Of a DNA stretch of 48,503 nt, positions 8,250 through 17,211 are shown one piece after another. How positions within the stretch are numbered: position 1 is the first letter of the stretch; every line of letters starts with the position of its first letter. The DNA is taken from assembly GCA_903885605.1 (NCBI GenBank), contig CAISJD010000081.1:1-48503 (forward strand), given 5' to 3'. The notes under the pieces were generated by a model, which was not told the DNA's origin, searched no databases, and was given only the letters and a program-made list of their open reading frames with translations. Source of the stretch: an uncultured Chthonomonas sp. Its GTDB lineage: Bacteria > Armatimonadota > Chthonomonadetes > Chthonomonadales > CAJBBX01. The position numbers and the translations under genes were made by a program.

Positions 8250-9884
8250 ATGCCTAGCTTGCGGCAACTGAGGAAGTGGCTCGTGCCGGCGTTGCTCATC
8301 GTCGGCGTGGGAACCTGGCAGCTCGTCTCATCGCGCCGCCCGCAGCCCGTGGAGACCTCCACCGCCCGGCAAGGTGAGCTCGTGGCCGAGTGGTCCGCCG
8401 TGGGCTACGTGGAGGCCGTCACCGCCGACATCACCTCGCCGCAGATCGGCCGGGTGGAGCGCGTGAAGGTGCGTGAGGGCGACACGGTGGCCGCCGGCGC
8501 CCTGCTGGCGGAACTCGACCTGCAGGGCGCCCGAGCCATGGTCAGCGGAGCGGACGCCGGGCTGGCCGCCGCCCGCGCCCGCGGCCGCTCCGCCGACGCG
8601 CTGGTGGGCGAGTTCGCCGACGCCCTGCGGGAGCGCGAGAGCCGCGCGCGCACAGAGGTCTACGCCGCCGGGCTTCGCCGCGACCAGGCCGCCGCCGCCT
8701 ACGAGGCCGAGAGACGATCGGCGCCCGCCCGCGTGGCGGCCGCCAGGGCCGACGTCGAAGCCGCGCAGGCCTCGCTCCGGGATCTTGAGCAGGGAGCCCG
8801 CGAGGAGGAGCGCCAGCAAGCCGCGGCCGAGGTCTCCGGCGCCGAGGCCAGCCTGCGCCGGGCCAGGGCCGACCTGGCGCGCGCCGAGGAGCTGAACCAG
8901 CAGGGCGCGACCGCCCAGCGCGACGTGGATGCCGCCCGCGAGGCCGTGACGCTGGCCCAGACCGCGCTGGAGGTTCGCCGGAAGGCGGCGGCGCTGGCAG
9001 CGAAGGGCGCACGCGCCGACCAGGTGGCCGCAGCACGCGCCCGCCTTAGGGCCGCCGAGGCCCAGGTGACCGTGGCCGAGGGCCTGCTGGCCAACGTCGA
9101 CATCCTGGCCGACAAGGTGAGCGAGGCCAAGGCGGCCGTCCGCGCCGCGGCGACGGCATCCGCCGAGACCCGGACCGGGCGCAAGCGCCTGCAGGCCCTG
9201 CGGCAGGACGCCGAAGCCGCGCTGGCCGGGGCGCAGCAGGGCGTGGCGGGGCTGGACCAGGCGCAGGCGGCCATGGGAGAACGGCTGGTACGCAGCCCCT
9301 TCGCCGGAGTGGTGAGCCGCCGTTACGTGGACCCCGGCGACATGGCCTCGCCGCAGGCGCCGCTCTTCACCGTGGTGGACCAGGGCCGCATCTGGGTCTC
9401 CGCCGAGGTGGACGAGCAGGACCTGGCGCCCATCCGCGTGGGCCGCGCCGTCGAGGTCTCCGCGTCGGCCTATCCGGGGCATCCGTTGCCGGGGCACATC
9501 GCCCGCATCGGCGGCGCCGCCGTGCCGCAGACCGAGGTCAGGACCGGAGCCCGACTCGTCCGCGTCCGCGTCGAGCTGGAGGGTTCCGCCGGCCGCTCGC
9601 TGCTGAAGCCGGGCATGGAGGTCCATGTGGCCGGCCGCGCCGTGCTGGCCTCCGACTGCGTGCTGGTGGCCTCCGACGCGGTGACCGACGACGAGAACGG
9701 CTCCTTCGTCTGGGTGGCAGAGCAGGGCGTCGTCCGCAAGCGGAGCGTGAAGGCGGGGCGCATGTCCGGCCGCGAGACCGAGGTCCGCTCGGGCCTGCGC
9801 GCGGGAGAGAAGGTCGTGGTCTCCGGCAAGGAGGCGCTCACCGAAGGCCTCCGCGCCGCCCCCATCCCGGCGGCCCAGAAGTGA
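8250..9884 (+). CDS. HlyD/MacA-type periplasmic adaptor protein
   Basis: This is a membrane-fusion (adaptor) protein that links an inner-membrane ABC exporter to the outer membrane. It has an N-terminal anchor helix (about 11-29), then a first lipoyl half-motif (VGYVEAVTADITSPQIGRVERVKVREGDTV, about 50-80). A very long Ala/Arg/Glu-rich coiled coil (about 95-345) comes next. The second lipoyl half (RSPFAGVVSRRYVDPGDM) and beta-barrel and membrane-proximal domains follow. At 544 residues it is longer than MacA because the hairpin is extended. GGAG at 8239-8242 lies seven bases before the ATG. The ABC ATPase follows in the same direction. Confidence 0.9.
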   Translation: MPSLRQLRKWLVPALLIVGVGTWQLVSSRRPQPVETSTARQGELVAEWSAVGYVEAVTADITSPQIGRVERVKVREGDTVAAGALLAELDLQGARAMVSGADAGLAAARARGRSADALVGEFADALRERESRARTEVYAAGLRRDQAAAAYEAERRSAPARVAAARADVEAAQASLRDLEQGAREEERQQAAAEVSGAEASLRRARADLARAEELNQQGATAQRDVDAAREAVTLAQTALEVRRKAAALAAKGARADQVAAARARLRAAEAQVTVAEGLLANVDILADKVSEAKAAVRAAATASAETRTGRKRLQALRQDAEAALAGAQQGVAGLDQAQAAMGERLVRSPFAGVVSRRYVDPGDMASPQAPLFTVVDQGRIWVSAEVDEQDLAPIRVGRAVEVSASAYPGHPLPGHIARIGGAAVPQTEVRTGARLVRVRVELEGSAGRSLLKPGMEVHVAGRAVLASDCVLVASDAVTDDENGSFVWVAEQGVVRKRSVKAGRMSGRETEVRSGLRAGEKVVVSGKEALTEGLRAAPIPAAQK

Positions 9885-9948
9885 TGCGCCTGTTCCGCCG
9901 TTCGGCTCCTCCCCCTCCTCCGCCCCTCCGGACGCCCTGCTGGCGAGG

Positions 9949-10635
9949 ATGGAGCACATGGAGAAGCTCTACGGCACGGGCGAGGTGGCCGTCCACGCCC
10001 TCATCGATGTCTGCCTGGAGCTGCCGCGAGGCGAGCTCGTGGTCTTCGTCGGGCCCAGCGGATCGGGCAAGACGACGCTGCTCAACATCATCGGCGGGCT
10101 GGACCATCCCACCAACGGCTCCATCACCGTGGCCGGGCAGGACCTGGCCGGGCTACCCGAGGCCGAACTGACCCGCTACCGCCGCCAGAAGGTGGGCTTC
10201 GTCTTCCAGTTCTTCAACCTGGTTCCCACGCTCACCGCCCGCGAGAACGTGGAGCTGGTGGCCGAGCTGGCCGAGAGCCCCGCCGATGTGGGCCAGGTGC
10301 TGGAGTCGGTGGGCCTGGGCCACCGGGCCGACCACTTTCCGGCGGCCCTGAGCGGTGGCGAGCAACAGCGCGTGGCCCTGGCCCGGGCGCTGGTAAAGCG
10401 GCCCGACCTGATCCTGGCCGACGAGCCCACGGGAAGCCTGGACTACGAGACGGGCATCCGCGTCCTCGAAACCATGCGCGCCGTGACCCGCGACTCCGGC
10501 CACACGGTCTTCCTCGTGACGCACAACAGCGAGATCACCCGCATGGCCGACCGCGTCGTCCACCTCCGCAGCGGCCGCGTGGCCGAGATCGAGGTGAACG
10601 CCGAGCCCGTGCCGCCCTCGCAACTGCGCTGGTAG
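9949..10635 (+). CDS. ABC transporter ATP-binding protein, MacB/LolD type
   Basis: This is the ATPase of the exporter begun by the adaptor at 8250. It has Walker [11 protein letters not shown]-loop [10 protein letters not shown], signature [15 protein letters not shown] and Walker [13 protein letters not shown], all typical of the LolD/MacB/DevA group that partners FtsX-type permeases. The length is 228 residues. The start is unusual: the ATG at 9949 gives [13 protein letters not shown], which clips the first strand seen in relatives. The same frame reads ALLAR just upstream, with only CTG codons (9937, 9940) as possible starts and no ATG, GTG or TTG. The expected permease is not next door but 4 kb away at 14679. 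Confidence 0.92.
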   Translation: MEHMEKLYGTGEVAVHALIDVCLELPRGELVVFVGPSGSGKTTLLNIIGGLDHPTNGSITVAGQDLAGLPEAELTRYRRQKVGFVFQFFNLVPTLTARENVELVAELAESPADVGQVLESVGLGHRADHFPAALSGGEQQRVALARALVKRPDLILADEPTGSLDYETGIRVLETMRAVTRDSGHTVFLVTHNSEITRMADRVVHLRSGRVAEIEVNAEPVPPSQLRW

Positions 10636-10642
10636 CGAGGAG

Positions 10643-12910
10643 CTACCGGAGCAGCAGCCCCAGCGGCTCGTCGGGCCTGGGCGGCGCCAGGAGACGCGAG
10701 GCGGGACGGTGCGCCAGGTACCATCGCAGCACGTCGCCGAACCCGGCCAGCCCCTCCGGCGGGCTCGAGCCGACGTCGAGCCTGCCCTCGCGGTAGTCGC
10801 GGGCAGCGTCGCGGTCCGCGGGGCGCCGGTAGAGGGCGGTTATCTCGGCAGCGGTGGTCGCCTTGCCCGTCACCCGCTCCCAGCCAGTGACGCCGCTGAG
10901 GATCGACTTCCGGAGCAACGAGCCGTGGACCCGTTGCCGCAGCACCCGCTCAACGGCATCCAGCCGATCCGGGGCGCTCCCAAGGGCCCTCTCGGCCTGC
11001 ACCAACTGCCACGCGTGCTCCATGGCCTGGCTGAGGATCACGCCGCTGGAGCGTGGGTGCGGGTACCGCCAGCCGCCGCAAGGGTCCTGCGACTGGGCCA
11101 GGAAGCCCGCCACGGCCTCCACGGTGTCGCGGAGCTTCGGCTCACCGGGGCGCAGCCGCATCAGCTCGGGCAGTCCCTCCAGCGCGTACCCGATGATGTA
11201 GGGCTTGGCGAACGGGTGCAGATACCCTTGCGAATCCTCCTCAATAAAGGGCGGGTCCGCCTTGATCGGCCGGCCGCCCTCGGTGAAGAGGTCGCCCGTG
11301 CTGAGGCAGGCACGGAGCTCGCGGAAGAGCCGCAGCGCCTCCTCGAGGTACCGGGTCTCACCCGTGAACCGGTGGAGCCGCAGGAAGTCCTGCACGCAGC
11401 CCACGTTCCGCGTGGTTTCGGCGCCTGCATGGAGGAACTCCACCGCGTAGGCGACCTGGGCCTGGAGGGCCTCCAGCATCCGCGGGTCGCCGGTTGCCTC
11501 GAATGCCTCAAAGAAGGCCGCGAAGCCCTTGGTGCAGAAGGTCACGGAGCTGTTTGAGCGCCACATGAAGGACGGCTCGGACGGTGGGGGCGTCTGCCCC
11601 ATGGCCGCGACGTTGTTGTACCGAGTGCCGCCGCGCTGCTCGGGGCCCCACCAGACCGACAGGTCGTGGAAGTTGCCGCACCAGCGCAAGGCCGTCTCGG
11701 TGAGGCGACGGTCGCCGCTCCGGCGCGCCTCGTCGAGCATGGCCGCCGCGTGGTTCAGGCGGTTCATGCCGAAGGCCGGGCCGTGCGGCCGTCCCTCGTT
11801 CCAGCCTGTGACGTTGCCAGCGTCATCACCCTCGGCGGCCGAGGAGACGAGGGCGTCGCGCTGCATGCGGGCCAGGTCGGCCAGTTTCGGCTGCTTGGCG
11901 AGGTCCGCCGGCGGTCCCGAGCCGTAGAGCGCGTCCCATTCGCGCCAATCGACACGTATGCCGTGCGCGGGAAGCAGCGACGGCTGCAGCGGAGCCACAG
12001 AGGCGGGGCTGATCACCATGTCGGCGCGACGCCACGCCCTCTCCTGCATGGGCACGCGGTCGGAGCCGGTGCAACGCAGGTACCGGTAGCGGAAGCGGCC
12101 CGCATCGAGGCTCGCCTCCAGCTTACCGCGCCGGTTGAGCGGCTGCATAGGGTGCTCAACACGGTAGGCTCCGTCCAGTGTGAGGGCTGCGGCCTTGCCG
12201 TCGGCGCAGCCGCGCTCGACAGGGCCGGTCAGCGGCTCCTCGTTGCCGCCCGAGCGCAGTGCGGCCCGAGATGCGTCGCCCTCCAGCCGCCAACCCAGGT
12301 CGGGCGCCCTGCCGAAGCCGGGCTCGGTGGACTGAAGGTGCGCCACCAGCGTCACCTGTCCCACGGCATCGGACCGCGCCTCGATGACCCGCGGCCAGGT
12401 TTTGTCCTCGATGTGCAGCCGCTGCCAGGCGCAGGCGCCGTTGCGCTCCACCTCCTCCATCCGAACCGCGCAACTCGGGTCGGCGGCAGGCCAGAGCGCG
12501 TCGGCCCGGAAGGAGCGTCCATCGGCATAGGAGATGGATGCGCCCTCCCGGTCGAGGGTCACCAGTACCGGCAACGGCGCCCAGATCGCCTGTGCCACGC
12601 CCTGACGGAAGCTGAAGCGGACCGGCGCGGCGCCGAAGCGGTACGGGAAGGTCACCAGGGCGCGGCGGGCGTACCGGGGCCGGCCGGTGCGGCTCGGATG
12701 CCACGTGAGCTCGCGCTGGGCGCACGGAACGGGCTTGCCCGCGGTCGTGGCCGCCAGATGGGAGCCCCGACGCAGGAGGCCGTCGCGGAGCGGCACGGAG
12801 ACGCGGACGATCTGCAGCCCCGGCGCAGCGGGAGTGACCACCACGTCGACGGCAAGGGCGGGCACGGTGAGCGCCGCCAGGGCCGCCGCTACAGCCAGCG
12901 TTCGAGCCAC
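10643..12910 (-). CDS. Secreted protein with an alpha/alpha-toroid (six-hairpin glycosidase-like) region
   Basis: I do not recognise a named family. The protein has 755 residues and opens with a signal peptide (VARTLAVAAALAALTVPALA). Up to about residue 400 the sequence looks like beta-sandwich domains. The part from about 420 to 730 is rich in paired helices with repeated AAMLDEARRSGDRRLTETALRW / FFEAFEATGDPRM / FLRLHRFTGETRYLEEALRLFREL patterns, as in six-hairpin glycosidases and lyases. The start is a GTG at 12910 with AGGAGG-type sequence ending at 12918, seven bases away. An open frame upstream of it is antisense noise. The start overlaps the upstream hydrolase gene by 22 bases. Polysaccharide processing outside the cytoplasm is an inference. 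Confidence 0.75.
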   Translation of the reverse strand: MARTLAVAAALAALTVPALAVDVVVTPAAPGLQIVRVSVPLRDGLLRRGSHLAATTAGKPVPCAQRELTWHPSRTGRPRYARRALVTFPYRFGAAPVRFSFRQGVAQAIWAPLPVLVTLDREGASISYADGRSFRADALWPAADPSCAVRMEEVERNGACAWQRLHIEDKTWPRVIEARSDAVGQVTLVAHLQSTEPGFGRAPDLGWRLEGDASRAALRSGGNEEPLTGPVERGCADGKAAALTLDGAYRVEHPMQPLNRRGKLEASLDAGRFRYRYLRCTGSDRVPMQERAWRRADMVISPASVAPLQPSLLPAHGIRVDWREWDALYGSGPPADLAKQPKLADLARMQRDALVSSAAEGDDAGNVTGWNEGRPHGPAFGMNRLNHAAAMLDEARRSGDRRLTETALRWCGNFHDLSVWWGPEQRGGTRYNNVAAMGQTPPPSEPSFMWRSNSSVTFCTKGFAAFFEAFEATGDPRMLEALQAQVAYAVEFLHAGAETTRNVGCVQDFLRLHRFTGETRYLEEALRLFRELRACLSTGDLFTEGGRPIKADPPFIEEDSQGYLHPFAKPYIIGYALEGLPELMRLRPGEPKLRDTVEAVAGFLAQSQDPCGGWRYPHPRSSGVILSQAMEHAWQLVQAERALGSAPDRLDAVERVLRQRVHGSLLRKSILSGVTGWERVTGKATTAAEITALYRRPADRDAARDYREGRLDVGSSPPEGLAGFGDVLRWYLAHRPASRLLAPPRPDEPLGLLLR

Positions 12911-14112
12911 TCCCACGCCTCCTCCTGCATCGCTACGTTGAACTCGTGCGGCGTGTCGTAGAGCCGGGTCCGGAGGCGATCCGTTGCGCCGGCCTTGGCC
13001 CAGCAGGCGGCCAGCTTGTCGAACGCCGAGCGGACGCCCTCCGGCGCGAAGAGCGTATCGCGCGAGCCGTTGATCACCAACAGCGCGGTCGGCGCGGCCA
13101 TGGAAGCTATATCCGGGTAGTCCAGGTGCCGGGTGAGACCGGGGATGAGCATCGTCTCGCCGAGGGTCCAGCGGATATGCTTCTTCAGCTGGTGCGGGAA
13201 CGAGGTCATCCACCCCACCACCACGGCGGCCTTGATGCGATCATCCAGCGCCGCCAGGTGGCAGGACCGGAACCCACCCACGGAGAGCCCCACGCAGGCC
13301 AGCCGCTTCGGGTCGACCTCGGGGCGCGACGCGAGGTAGTCCAGCGTGCGGAGGTCGTCCCAGAGCATGACGCCGGGCCAGGTGAAGCCGGCGGCCTGGA
13401 TGGTGTGGTTCACCAGGGGACAGGCGCCGGCGGACCGGGCGTTGAACTCGGGGACGCGCTGCGGAGGCATGGAGGCCGGGCGCGTGCGCCAGTCCTCGGG
13501 GTCGTCGTCGAGCAGCATCCGCCGCTCGCCCCAGTAGAACATGTCGATGACGATGACCACGTAGCCGCGCCGGCATAGCTCCACGGCGGTGCTGCGGCCC
13601 TCGTAGCTCGTCTTGCGAAACTCCGTGAGAGCCGTGTGCTCGCCGGGCAGCGCCACCAGCTTCTCCTTGCCCCAGAGGTAGAAGCCGCCATGGTCGTGCA
13701 GGTTCACTACGCCGGGCGCGGGGAGCCGGACGCCCTTGGGGATGAGGACGAACGCGGGCACGCGCACGTCCGGCGTCGTGTTGAACCGGACACGTTCAAG
13801 GAAGTGGTCGCCGCGGTCGATGCGCTCCAGTATCTCGGCGTTCGGGGCGCAACGCGGCGGCGCGTACTGGAGCAGGTCGAGCAGCTTGCCGCGGGCGCGG
13901 CGCTTCCATGCCGCCAGGTCCCGGGCGCCGGGCCGGAGCCAGGAGAGAGCGGGCTCTCGGGTCGCCTGCGAGGCGACGAAGGGGTAGAGCGAGCCCACAT
14001 CGGGCGCGCCGGGCACGGCAACCGCGCCGACTGATGACTGACCCATACCCATCCCTCCCGCCGCCCCGACGGCAGCCGCGGCGCCCTGCAGGAACTCCCT
14101 GCGCGTGGCCAT
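12889..14112 (-). CDS. Tat-exported alpha/beta hydrolase (acetyl-xylan-esterase/dienelactone-hydrolase-like)
   Basis: A 407-residue alpha/beta hydrolase with a Tat-type leader (TRREFLQGAAAAVGAAGG) that would export it folded. The nucleophile elbow is GLSVGG (about residue 273-278), the acid is likely in NGSRDTLF, and the catalytic His in DTPHEFN close to the C-terminus. Before the core is VVNLHDHGGFYLWGKEK, an oxyanion-side block seen in large secreted esterases. Its neighbours are a DinB-like gene five bases upstream and a secreted toroid protein whose start it overlaps. This suggests one minus-strand operon acting on an extracellular ester or polymer. The exact substrate cannot be read from the sequence. 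Confidence 0.85.
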   Translation of the reverse strand: MATRREFLQGAAAAVGAAGGMGMGQSSVGAVAVPGAPDVGSLYPFVASQATREPALSWLRPGARDLAAWKRRARGKLLDLLQYAPPRCAPNAEILERIDRGDHFLERVRFNTTPDVRVPAFVLIPKGVRLPAPGVVNLHDHGGFYLWGKEKLVALPGEHTALTEFRKTSYEGRSTAVELCRRGYVVIVIDMFYWGERRMLLDDDPEDWRTRPASMPPQRVPEFNARSAGACPLVNHTIQAAGFTWPGVMLWDDLRTLDYLASRPEVDPKRLACVGLSVGGFRSCHLAALDDRIKAAVVVGWMTSFPHQLKKHIRWTLGETMLIPGLTRHLDYPDIASMAAPTALLVINGSRDTLFAPEGVRSAFDKLAACWAKAGATDRLRTRLYDTPHEFNVAMQEEAWEWLERWL

Positions 14113-14117
14113 GCCGC

Positions 14118-14582
14118 CTACTGCTGCTGCTCGACCCAGAGGCCGGCGGCCTGGCGCGCCAGGGCGATCTGGCCGATGTGGTAGGCGCTGTGGACGGCGA
14201 TCTCCATCAGCAGGTGGCTCACGGTCTGGTCGTCCCAGACCACCTGATCGAGGTCGGCCTCCTCAGCGAGGAGCGCTGCCCGCTGTAGCGCCATGTAGAG
14301 ATCGCCGCGCACCTTGTCCCACTCGCCTCGGCCGATCTCGGGCCAGGTGGCGTCGAGGTCCCAGCCCAGGGTCGGGTTCTCGCCGCCGCAGATGCCCTCG
14401 TTCCAGAGGTTGCACCAGAACCAGGTGTGCCACGCGATCGTGGCGATGGAGTAGGGCGCGCCGTCGGGCCGGTCGCAGGCGTCCATGGGGTCCAGGTCGT
14501 CGAGCAGCCGGTCCAACGACCGGTAGTCCTCGCCCTCGATCACCTGGCGCAGCAGGTCGACGATCATCTCGCGGTTCGTCAT
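14118..14582 (-). CDS. DinB/DUF664-like four-helix metal-binding protein
   Basis: This 154-residue protein matches the DinB-like fold. It opens with MTNREMIVDLLRQVIEG, has an early histidine in IATIAWHTWFWC and a late SHLLMEIAVHSAYHIGQIALAR motif; the histidines are those expected to bind a divalent metal. Many such proteins are thiol-dependent transferases or of unknown activity. GGAG six bases before the ATG at 14582 sets the start; the frame is open further upstream but without a better signal. It is the first gene of the minus-strand operon with the hydrolase and toroid genes. Confidence 0.85.
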   Translation of the reverse strand: MTNREMIVDLLRQVIEGEDYRSLDRLLDDLDPMDACDRPDGAPYSIATIAWHTWFWCNLWNEGICGGENPTLGWDLDATWPEIGRGEWDKVRGDLYMALQRAALLAEEADLDQVVWDDQTVSHLLMEIAVHSAYHIGQIALARQAAGLWVEQQQ

Positions 14583-14678
14583 AGTCGGCTCCTCTCGGAT
14601 GGGTAGGTTCCACCCAAAGCATAGCGGTTTCCGCGCCGCGATGCAAGGGCCGCGAACGCGCGCCATGGGAGCCATACT

Positions 14679-17099
14679 ATGGGGCATGAGACGAGCCATT
14701 CCGGCGCCGGCCTCGGCGAGGCGCGGCTGATGCAGCGGTTGGGACTGAAGCTGGTCCGCGACCTGCGGGTTGCTCGGTGGCAGTTCATGGCCATCACGCT
14801 GGTCTCGGCGCTGGGCGTGGGCTGGTACCACGGCTCCATGCTCTCCTACGAGCGGCAGCGCCTCTCCTACGAACTCACCTACGACAAGCTCGCCTTCGCC
14901 GACGTCTGGATACCCCTGCGCCGCGCGCCCGCCGCCACCGTCGCCGGCCTGCGCCGCGTGCCGGGCGTCACGGCGGTGGAAGGGCGCATCTCCGAAATCC
15001 TCGAGGTGGAGCAGACCGGCGGGCGGCGACCGAAGGCGCTGGGGCGGCTCATCTCCATGCCATCGGGCCGCGAACCCGCGATCAACAAGCTCCGCATCCT
15101 CTCCGGCAGGCGCATCAGCGGCGCGGCCAGCCGCGAGGCCCTGCTCGACGCCCAGTTCGCCAAGGCCAACCGCTACCGTTGCGGCGATCGCATCTACCCC
15201 CGCTTCCTGGGCCGGAGGGTGGCGTTCACGGTGGTGGGCATCGTCACCAGCCCGGAGTTCATCGTCTCCGTGCCGGGCGGCGCCATGCCCGTGCCGCTAC
15301 CCGACTCGTTCGGCGTGCTCTTCGTGCCGGAGCAGACCCTGGCGCCCCTGCTGGGCATGGCCGGGCAGGTGAACGAGGTGGTGCTACGCACCGCTCCGGG
15401 CGCAGAGGCCCGGGCCGCCGCGGCCGTCAAGCAGCGGCTCAGCGCCTACGGTCCCGAGACGCCCGTGCTGCGGCCCGAGCAGCCCAGCAACCGCCTGCTG
15501 CAGTCCGACCTGGAGGGGAACAAGCCCTTCCTGGTCGTGATGCCGCTGCTCTTCCTCGGTTCGGCCGCGCTGGCGGTGGGTCTGATGCTCTCGCGCTGGG
15601 TCCAGGCGCAGCGGGGCATCATCGGCTTCCTGAGGGCCAGCGGACTGGAGCCCGCGGCTGTGCTGCGCCACTACCTGCTTGCGGGGCTCGCCATCGGCGT
15701 CATCGGCGGGCTCTGCGGCATGGCCCTGGGAGCGGTGATCGGCGCCTGGTTCGGCAACCTGTACGACCAGATCATGCCCGCACCCTTCACCGCCGACGGC
15801 GCACGGCCCGACATCGCGCTGACGGCCTTCTTCCTCTCCGTGGCCGCCTGCCTGGCGGGCGCCGCCGCCCCGGCGCGCCGGGCGGCCCGCATCGCCCCGG
15901 CCGACGCCATGCGCGGCGAGATGGCCGGCCGGCCCGGGCGCGTCTGGCGCCTCTGGCTCCCGCTGCACCTGCGGCTTCCCATCCGCAACCTGCTTCGGCG
16001 GCCCATGCGCACGGTGGGGACGGCCACAGGCATCGCGTCGGCGGTGGCGCTGATGATCATCGCGGGCACGTTCCGCGACAGCATGGGTTCATCCATCGCC
16101 GAGTCGCTGGCGGACTTTGAGCGGTACAACCTGGCAGTGGCCTTCGTGCCCGAGCAGGGCTCGAACCGCGTCGAGGCGGTGTCGCACTGGCCCGGCGTCC
16201 TGCGCGCGGAGCCGACGCTGGACATCCCGGCCCGGGCGCAGCATGGCTCCCTGCGCAAGGACACCGTCATCATGGGCATCGTGGCCGACTCGCGCCTTCG
16301 CATCCTGCGGAGCGTCTCCGGCCGCCGCGTGCTGCCCGTGCCGGGGACGGCGCTCTTCGGCGACGTGCTTGCCAAGCGCATCGACCTTGAGACGGGCGAT
16401 GCCCTGCGCCTCACCTACCCGCAGAACGTGGTGGGCCGCCGGGCGTCCGCCCTCATGCGCGCCGGAACGCGCATCCGCTCGCAGGTGGGCCTGCCGGTCT
16501 ACATGGATATGGAGGAGCTGCAACGGCGGTTCGCGTCGCGCTTGCAGATGCCCCCCGGCGCCGTGGGCGGCATGGCGATCAGCGCCGACCCGCAACATCT
16601 CCCCGACGTGCGGCGGCGGCTCTACCGCACCGAGGGCATCGGCCTGGTCCTGACGCTGCAGGAGCTGAACAAGCAGATCGCCGACCTGACCGCGTTCGCC
16701 AACACCTTCATCGCCATCATGTTCGGCCTGGGCGCTGCCATGGCCTTCGCGGTGGTCTACACGGTGACGGACATCGTGCTGTGGGAGCGGACCCGCGAGC
16801 TGGCCACCCTCCGCACGCTGGGCTTCGGCATGCGCGACGTGGCACGCCTTGTGACGGTGGAGAACGTGCTGGTGGCGGCCCTGGGCGTCGCCATGGCCAT
16901 CTACCCCGGCATCGTCATGGCCCGCGCCCTCACCGAGGCCAGCAACACCGAAGGCTTCACCATGGCGCTGATCACCTCGCCCATCACGTTCATCCAGAGC
17001 GGCGTCGGGGTGCTGCTGGTGGTGGTGATCGCCCAGTGGCCGGGGCTACGGCGCATCCGCCGCATGGACCTTGCCGAGGCGATCCGGCTGCGGGAATAG
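14679..17099 (+). CDS. FtsX/MacB-type ABC transporter permease
   Basis: An 806-residue two-module permease of the FtsX/MacB_PCD type. An N-terminal helix (about 27-48) is followed by a large extracytoplasmic domain. Three helices come next (about 285-305, 325-360, 372-395), then a second MacB-like module with its own helix (about 445-465) and soluble domain. Three closing helices end in the cytoplasmic ERTRELATLRTLGFGMRDVARL motif and a LAEAIRLRE tail. It is the natural partner for the adaptor and ATPase at 8250-10635. The ATG at 14679 has GGGAG seven bases before it. A second ATG at 14730 also has a GAGG eight bases before it and starts closer to the first helix, so it is an alternative. Confidence 0.88.
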   Translation: MGHETSHSGAGLGEARLMQRLGLKLVRDLRVARWQFMAITLVSALGVGWYHGSMLSYERQRLSYELTYDKLAFADVWIPLRRAPAATVAGLRRVPGVTAVEGRISEILEVEQTGGRRPKALGRLISMPSGREPAINKLRILSGRRISGAASREALLDAQFAKANRYRCGDRIYPRFLGRRVAFTVVGIVTSPEFIVSVPGGAMPVPLPDSFGVLFVPEQTLAPLLGMAGQVNEVVLRTAPGAEARAAAAVKQRLSAYGPETPVLRPEQPSNRLLQSDLEGNKPFLVVMPLLFLGSAALAVGLMLSRWVQAQRGIIGFLRASGLEPAAVLRHYLLAGLAIGVIGGLCGMALGAVIGAWFGNLYDQIMPAPFTADGARPDIALTAFFLSVAACLAGAAAPARRAARIAPADAMRGEMAGRPGRVWRLWLPLHLRLPIRNLLRRPMRTVGTATGIASAVALMIIAGTFRDSMGSSIAESLADFERYNLAVAFVPEQGSNRVEAVSHWPGVLRAEPTLDIPARAQHGSLRKDTVIMGIVADSRLRILRSVSGRRVLPVPGTALFGDVLAKRIDLETGDALRLTYPQNVVGRRASALMRAGTRIRSQVGLPVYMDMEELQRRFASRLQMPPGAVGGMAISADPQHLPDVRRRLYRTEGIGLVLTLQELNKQIADLTAFANTFIAIMFGLGAAMAFAVVYTVTDIVLWERTRELATLRTLGFGMRDVARLVTVENVLVAALGVAMAIYPGIVMARALTEASNTEGFTMALITSPITFIQSGVGVLLVVVIAQWPGLRRIRRMDLAEAIRLRE

Positions 17100-17142
17100 G
17101 GGCGGCGGGCAGTGGCGGCCGCGTGGTCATGAGGCCGGGCCT

Positions 17143-17175
17143 TTGACCTTGTTGACCGTGTTGACGGAGTGTCAA
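17143..17175 (+). repeat. Three tandem TTGACnnnG 9-mers ending in a TTGAC/GTCAA inverted repeat
   Basis: Three head-to-tail 9-base units begin at 17143, 17152 and 17161 (TTGACCTTG, TTGACCGTG, TTGACGGAG). The last TTGAC is mirrored by GTCAA at 17171-17175. The element lies 37 bases before the start of the propeller gene, where a regulator or -35 element would act. No matching -10 hexamer is evident. Operator function is inferred. Confidence 0.4.
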
Positions 17176-17211
17176 TGGGAAACGGCGCTGCCCTTCTAAG
17201 GAGATCCACCG

